This document shows positions 13,517 to 17,546 of a DNA stretch of 17,546 bases, one piece after another. The notes under the pieces are model-generated. The model saw nothing but the letters and a program-made list of their open reading frames with translations. It did no database searches and was not told where the DNA came from. The position numbers were made by a program, and so were the translations under genes. This DNA is from Peptococcaceae bacterium (lineage in GTDB: Bacteria; Bacillota; Peptococcia; Peptococcales; Peptococcaceae). Positions within the stretch are counted from its first letter, which is position 1, and every line of letters begins with the position of its first letter. The stretch is from positions 1 through 17,546 of the forward strand of contig CAAETY010000114.1 of NCBI GenBank assembly GCA_900759105.1. The letters run 5' to 3'.

Positions 13517-15256
13517 ATGATTGATAAAAAATTGCTGGCGCTATTAGGAAAAAAGAAGAAATATATATCAAAAACAGTGCTTTGGATGATTGCCGGCTTG
13601 CTTGGGAATCTTGCTGTAACAGCAGCTATTTGCTATACGTTAAGTATAATTGTCGCCAATAGTAGCGGGCCATGGCCTGAGGGTGTATTGCTTGCGCAGC
13701 TATTTATAGCCGTTATTGGTATAATGGTTCGGTTTGCATCATCTTATCATGTTGGCTTACTAAAAGATTGCTTGGGACGTACGGTCAAAAAAGATTTACG
13801 TGCGCAGGTTTATGAAAAACTCGTACGCTTGGGTGTGAAATCTTGTGATGAAATGAGTATGGCAGGATTAACGCAAGTAGCAGTAGAAGGCATTGAACAA
13901 TTGGATTTATATTATTCTTCTTATGTACCGCAGTTGTATTATGCAATGATTACGCCAGTGATTTTATTTGGTATAACGGTATGGCTTGAATGGCATGTTG
14001 CGTTGGTACTATTACTGTGTGTGCCGCTTATTCCTCTTTCGATAATAGTTGTATCTAAATATGCGAAGCGAATTTTTAATAAATATTGGGGGCAGTATAC
14101 AGCGATGGGGGATGATTTCTTAGACAGCGTACAAGGATTGAAAGAACTCAAAATTTTTCAGGCAGATGGCTATCAGCATCAAAGGATGAATGAAAACAGT
14201 GAGGCGTTTCGGAAGATTACCATGAAGGTGTTGGTGATGCAATTGCTTAGTACAGCGACCATGGATATGGTGGCTTATGCCGGTGCCGGTTTAGGCGTGG
14301 CTTTGGTGGTTAATGCAGTAGTGCACTGGAGTCTTTCGCCAATTGTAGGCTTGTTTTTGATATTGGTTGCAGTGGAGTTCTTTTTGCCATTGCGTGCCTT
14401 TGGAAGCGCATTTCACGTTGCGATGAATGGTGTATCTGCCGGAAATAAAATATTAGCACTTATGGCACAAGAAGAACCCCATTGGGGGCATGAAGCAATA
14501 AGCGGTACAGATTTGGCCTTAAAAAATGTGACGTTTTCATATGATCAACAACGTACAGTATTAAACCATGTTTCAATGACTTTTCCAGAAAAAGGGATGA
14601 CGGCAATTGTTGGTAAGTCTGGATGCGGCAAATCGACAGTGGTCAATCTTCTTTTGGGGGCGTTGAAGGCAAGTGAAGGTTGTGTGATGGTTGGCGGAAA
14701 ACAATTAGAGAATTTATCAAGAGAGCAATATTATGATCATGTTTCAGTGGTAAGTACGAATACCACCATTTTTAGTGATTCAGTACGAGCTAATTTTCAA
14801 ATGGTAAAGTCTAGTATTACGGATGAAGAAATTTATCAAGCACTTGAGCAGGTGTGCTTGGCTGATTTTTTTCGAGAAAATGGAGGCCTTGATAAGGTTA
14901 TTGCAGAAGATGCCTCTAACATTTCAGGTGGTCAGAAACAACGCTTGGCCTTAGCTATTCATTTGGTTTCAGATAAGGATATTTATATTTTTGACGAATC
15001 AACAAGTAATATTGATATCCATAGTGAGGCAATTATTATGGAGGTCATCAAGCGACTTTCAAAAAGAAAGGCAGTCATTGTTATCTCACATCGACTGGAA
15101 AATGTGGTGACAGCGGACAAAATCTATTATATGGAAGCTGGGAATGTGCGTGAATGGGGTACGCATCACGTACTCATGACAGCGCAAAAGGGCTACGCAA
15201 AGCTTTATCGTAAGCAGAAGCAATTAGAAACAACCGGAAAGGTGGTGGCAGTATGA
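13517..15256 (+). CDS. ABC half-transporter, CydD-like (permease-ATPase)
   Basis: This 579-residue fusion of a six-helix exporter-fold membrane domain (about 15-315) and a nucleotide-binding domain (about 333-570) forms a heterodimer with the next gene. The membrane part (SYVPQLYYAMITPVILF, 135-151) is typical of CydD-type proteins. The ATPase shows Walker A GKSGCGKST (366-374), signature ISGGQ (469-473), Walker B IYIFDE (489-494) and switch His525. The Q-loop glutamine is replaced by Thr414 (VVSTNTTIF, against VSQATYLF in the partner). E. coli CydDC exports thiols or carries heme for cytochrome bd assembly. No cydAB lies here, and the operator suggests metal or heme control, so uptake of a heme or siderophore-like cargo by an exporter-fold importer is an alternative. 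It overlaps the next gene by 4 nt. Confidence 0.9.
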   Translation: MIDKKLLALLGKKKKYISKTVLWMIAGLLGNLAVTAAICYTLSIIVANSSGPWPEGVLLAQLFIAVIGIMVRFASSYHVGLLKDCLGRTVKKDLRAQVYEKLVRLGVKSCDEMSMAGLTQVAVEGIEQLDLYYSSYVPQLYYAMITPVILFGITVWLEWHVALVLLLCVPLIPLSIIVVSKYAKRIFNKYWGQYTAMGDDFLDSVQGLKELKIFQADGYQHQRMNENSEAFRKITMKVLVMQLLSTATMDMVAYAGAGLGVALVVNAVVHWSLSPIVGLFLILVAVEFFLPLRAFGSAFHVAMNGVSAGNKILALMAQEEPHWGHEAISGTDLALKNVTFSYDQQRTVLNHVSMTFPEKGMTAIVGKSGCGKSTVVNLLLGALKASEGCVMVGGKQLENLSREQYYDHVSVVSTNTTIFSDSVRANFQMVKSSITDEEIYQALEQVCLADFFRENGGLDKVIAEDASNISGGQKQRLALAIHLVSDKDIYIFDESTSNIDIHSEAIIMEVIKRLSKRKAVIVISHRLENVVTADKIYYMEAGNVREWGTHHVLMTAQKGYAKLYRKQKQLETTGKVVAV

Positions 15257-16947
15257 GCGAAATGACAATAAATCGCCGTAGTGGTGCTAAGATAATGACA
15301 CGCTTGATTGTCTTACTGGGGAGTTTAGCCTATGTTATGATTCTTGCAGTTATCAACGGTTCATTGGGTTTTATTTGCGCAATGGGAGTTACCTTGATGG
15401 GGGCTGTTGGTGTAGCAAAAGCGTTAGGTGAAAGTGTTGTGTTGTCTTACGGCACGATTATTACTTTAGCGATTGGCTGCGGTGTTCTTCGTGGTTTCTT
15501 GCGTTATATTGAACAGTACTTTAACCATTACATAGCTTTTAATTTATTGGCAGTGTTGCGTGATAAGATTTTTGCAAGCTTGAGAGCGCTTTGTCCGGCA
15601 AAGCTGGAAACAAAGAAAAAGGGCAATATTATTGCAATGATTACATCGGATATTGAAACTTTGGAAGTGTTTTATGCGCATACTGTATCACCGATATGTA
15701 TTGCAGTGTTGGTTAGTGCAATTGTCGTGGTATTTGTAGGGGCAGTAGCAAGCTGGTGGTTGGCGTTGGTTGCTTTGGTGGGGTATATCACTATTGGAAT
15801 TTTTGTACCACTAATAGCAGCTAAACAATTAAAAGAATCCGGTGTGCGTTATCGTAGAGAATTTGGTTCATTTAACGCTTATTTCTTGGAAAGTATTAAA
15901 GGAATTAAGGACATTATTTTTAATAATGCTGGTCCAATACGGGCCAAAGAAGTAAATCGCCGTTCTGATTTATTGCTCAAAGAAACAAAAAGCATGAAGC
16001 ATGATGCTACAATAGCCGCAGCAATAACCGAATGCGGTGTCTCTCTTTTTATTCTCATAACACTGGCTGTTGGCATTGTATTGGTTGGTCAAGGGAACCT
16101 TTCGGTGGGGCGCATGATTATTGGTGTGGTCGCTGTATTTGGTTCATTTGGTCCGGTTATAGCCATTTCGGCGCTTCCCGGTAATTTGACACAGACGTTG
16201 GCCTCGAGGGATCGTGTGTTGAATCTATTAAACGAAGAGCCGGCGGTGATTCCGGTGCGAAAAGGGGCTGACATTGATTTTAAGCGACTTGATGTGGAAC
16301 ATCTTTCGTTTGCTTACGAAAATAATGACTCGGTATTTTCGGATGTTTCTATGCATGTTAAGCAAGGTGAAATTGTTGGCATTGTAGGTCAATCCGGGTG
16401 TGGCAAATCGACACTGCTCAAACTGTTACTGCGGTTTTGGCAAAAGCAGGATGGAAGAATCTATTATAATGGGATTGATGTTGATGAAGTTGACACAAAT
16501 AGTCTTTTAGAGAATGTGACAATGGTCAGCCAAGCAACGTATCTTTTTGATGAGACTATTGAAGAAAACTTACGCATGGCTAAACGAAATGCGAGCATGA
16601 ACGAAATTGAAGAAGCCTGTCGAAAGGCTTCCATTCATCAATTTATCGCATCACTGCCCCATGGTTATCAAACAAAGATTGGGGCATTAGGCGATGCACT
16701 TTCTGCCGGTGAGCGCCAGCGTATTGGGTTGGCACGTGCATTTTTGCGTGGAAGCAAGTTGATTTTATTGGATGAGCCCACAAGTAATGTTGATAGTATT
16801 AACGAAGGCATGATATTAAATGCGATTAAAGAGCAAAAGAAACAACATGCCATTGTATTGGTCAGTCATCGTGAATCCACAATGGCGATTGCGGATCGTA
16901 TTTATCACATGGACCATGGCAAGTTAACAGTGCAAGGGGTGTCATAA
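15253..16947 (+). CDS. ABC half-transporter, CydC-like (permease-ATPase)
   Basis: This 564-residue partner of the preceding protein has a six-helix membrane domain (about 15-310) followed by an ATPase (about 345-560). Motifs are Walker A GQSGCGKST (379-387), Q-loop Gln427, signature LSAGE (483-487, in place of LSGGQ), Walker B LILLDE (503-508) with PTS and D-loop, and switch His539. Because ATP sites form between partners, its Walker motifs would pair with the canonical ISGGQ of the first protein, giving one complete site; its own altered signature faces the partner's Q-loop-deficient Walker site. The ATG at 15253 overlaps the previous stop (ATGA). It is followed 42 nt later, with no terminator between, by the DUF454 gene. 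The substrate is unknown. Confidence 0.9.
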   Translation: MSEMTINRRSGAKIMTRLIVLLGSLAYVMILAVINGSLGFICAMGVTLMGAVGVAKALGESVVLSYGTIITLAIGCGVLRGFLRYIEQYFNHYIAFNLLAVLRDKIFASLRALCPAKLETKKKGNIIAMITSDIETLEVFYAHTVSPICIAVLVSAIVVVFVGAVASWWLALVALVGYITIGIFVPLIAAKQLKESGVRYRREFGSFNAYFLESIKGIKDIIFNNAGPIRAKEVNRRSDLLLKETKSMKHDATIAAAITECGVSLFILITLAVGIVLVGQGNLSVGRMIIGVVAVFGSFGPVIAISALPGNLTQTLASRDRVLNLLNEEPAVIPVRKGADIDFKRLDVEHLSFAYENNDSVFSDVSMHVKQGEIVGIVGQSGCGKSTLLKLLLRFWQKQDGRIYYNGIDVDEVDTNSLLENVTMVSQATYLFDETIEENLRMAKRNASMNEIEEACRKASIHQFIASLPHGYQTKIGALGDALSAGERQRIGLARAFLRGSKLILLDEPTSNVDSINEGMILNAIKEQKKQHAIVLVSHRESTMAIADRIYHMDHGKLTVQGVS

Positions 16948-16989
16948 CGACTGTGCGTTGTGATTTTAGAATAGATAGGAGATGATTCG

Positions 16990-17373
16990 ATGAAGCTCAA
17001 GAAATGTTTATGGATAGCAGTTGGCTGTGTAGGATTAGGCCTTGGTGGACTTGGCAGTGTACTCCCATTGATTCCGTCGGTACCGTTTTTGATTATTGCA
17101 GCGATAGGTTTTGCGAAGGGCTCTGAACGCATGAACCAGTGGTTTGTTGGTACGAAATTGTACAAAAATAATTTAGAAAGCTATGTTGCAGGCCAAGGTA
17201 TGTCCCGTCAAACGAAGCTACGTATTATGACAATAGTCACTGTAATGATGAGTGTGGGCTTTGTAATGATGCTAACAAAATCATTGTATCTTCCTTGTGT
17301 TATTTTGGCTTGCATATGGGTGATACATCTAATTTATTTTGTGTTTGGAGTTAAAACTTATCAAACGACATAA
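16990..17373 (+). CDS. DUF454 (YbaN-type) inner-membrane protein
   Basis: This 127-residue membrane protein has the hallmark GLGLGGLGSVLPLIPSVPFL (about 15-34) followed by IIAAIGFAKGSERMNQWF, which identifies the DUF454/YbaN family. Three membrane segments are likely (about 5-42 as a helical hairpin, 78-95, 98-118), with a cytoplasmic loop of basic residues at 55-77. Family function is not established. AGGAG is 8 nt before the ATG. It is the last gene of the ABC operon, before a very strong terminator, so it probably assists or accompanies that transporter; co-occurrence with metal- or heme-related genes would fit the operator but is inference. Confidence 0.88.
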   Translation: MKLKKCLWIAVGCVGLGLGGLGSVLPLIPSVPFLIIAAIGFAKGSERMNQWFVGTKLYKNNLESYVAGQGMSRQTKLRIMTIVTVMMSVGFVMMLTKSLYLPCVILACIWVIHLIYFVFGVKTYQTT

Positions 17374-17406
17374 TTGCTTTTGCAATAGGTAAATAGGTAG
17401 AAACGC

Positions 17407-17444
17407 AAAAAGCGTTTGCAATGTAACGATTGCAAACGCTTTTT
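17407..17444 (+). terminator. Strong terminator of the ABC-DUF454 operon
   Basis: A perfect 16-bp stem (17407-17422 with 17429-17444) has a 6-nt loop, GTAACG. The core is GCGTTTGCAAT/ATTGCAAACGC and the arm ends in five T on the plus strand. It begins 33 bp after the DUF454 stop and finishes 7 bp before the right repeat. The symmetrical A/T ends could make it work in both directions. Confidence 0.92.
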
Positions 17445-17451
17445 GTGTAAA

Positions 17452-17546
17452 AATCATAACCACCCTTCAAAAGGGTGGTTTGCTCTGGGGCTATAAGCCC
17501 ATGAGAAAGGCGGGCGCCTCAAGGCGCTCGCCTTCACTTATGTTCA
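17452..17546 (+). repeat. 95-bp hairpin repeat, right copy (inverted partner of 54-148)
   Basis: This is the reverse complement of 54-148, with 92 of 95 bases matching. On the plus strand it forms hairpin I at 17458-17480 (perfect 10-bp stem, loop CAA), hairpin II at 17488-17500 (GGGCT/AGCCC, loop ATA) and hairpin III at 17507-17534 (12 bp counting one G-T wobble, loop TCAA). It starts 7 bp past the terminator of the ABC operon and runs off the window end, so its true length is not known. Confidence 0.9.

Noticed and set aside
13517..16947. Firm naming of the ABC pair as cydD/cydC
   Set aside because: The membrane-domain resemblance is real but there are no cydAB genes, an operator suggests another signal, and related exporter-fold pairs carry other cargo; family level only.
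1..17546. CRISPR arrays, tRNA/rRNA genes, insertion sequences, phage or defence genes
   Set aside because: I looked on both strands and saw no regular repeat-spacer pattern, no cloverleaf with a T-loop motif, and no transposase, integrase or nuclease gene.

Overview
The window looks like a chromosomal segment of a low-to-moderate G+C member of the Firmicutes, most likely a Negativicutes species close to Veillonella. This is inferred from gene content and protein flavour (DUF5665-lspA-rluA family order, ACT/UPF0210 pair, CysL/YeiE-type LysR pair, split ThrE proteins, TTG/GTG starts with strong AGGAGG sites). No rRNA, tRNA or other marker gene is present to fix the species. There is no phage, CRISPR array, transposase or integrase.

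Layout. (1) 1-530: a 95-bp G+C-rich hairpin repeat, a minus-strand terminator and a small membrane-protein gene on the minus strand with its own extended -10 promoter. (2) 540-942: an intergenic leader with two good sigma-A-type promoters. (3) 943-6693: a compact plus-strand run of eight genes (CBS-pair protein, ACT-domain protein, UPF0210 protein, DUF5665 membrane protein, lspA, RluA-family pseudouridine synthase, two tandem LysR regulators), closed by a strong terminator. (4) 6830-10054: carB on the minus strand, with its own terminator, promoter and a hairpin-bearing leader; no carA lies beside it. (5) 10321-13320: a plus-strand operon of a second 156-aa CBS-pair protein, a two-gene ThrE/YjjPB-type exporter and a multi-[4Fe-4S] protein, with a strong promoter and terminator. 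(6) 13398-17444: a plus-strand operon of two CydD/CydC-like ABC half-transporters and a DUF454 (YbaN-type) membrane protein. Its promoter is overlapped by one copy, and followed by a second copy, of an 18-nt palindrome, GGTTAGC-N4-GCTAATT. (7) 17452-17546: a second copy of the 95-bp repeat, inverted relative to the first.

How it fits together. The most informative non-coding signals are the twin operator in front of the ABC operon, which resembles DtxR/MntR-type metal-regulator sites and suggests a heme, metal or thiol transport role, and the inverted repeat pair. Both repeat copies sit downstream of a terminator, in the same orientation relative to the gene they follow, and their sequence differences keep base pairing on one strand only. 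The two CBS-pair proteins, of equal length, each head an operon and may couple nucleotide status to the genes behind them. The ABC pair shows one canonical and one degenerate ATP site. All functional statements rest on reading motifs by eye; no database search was possible.
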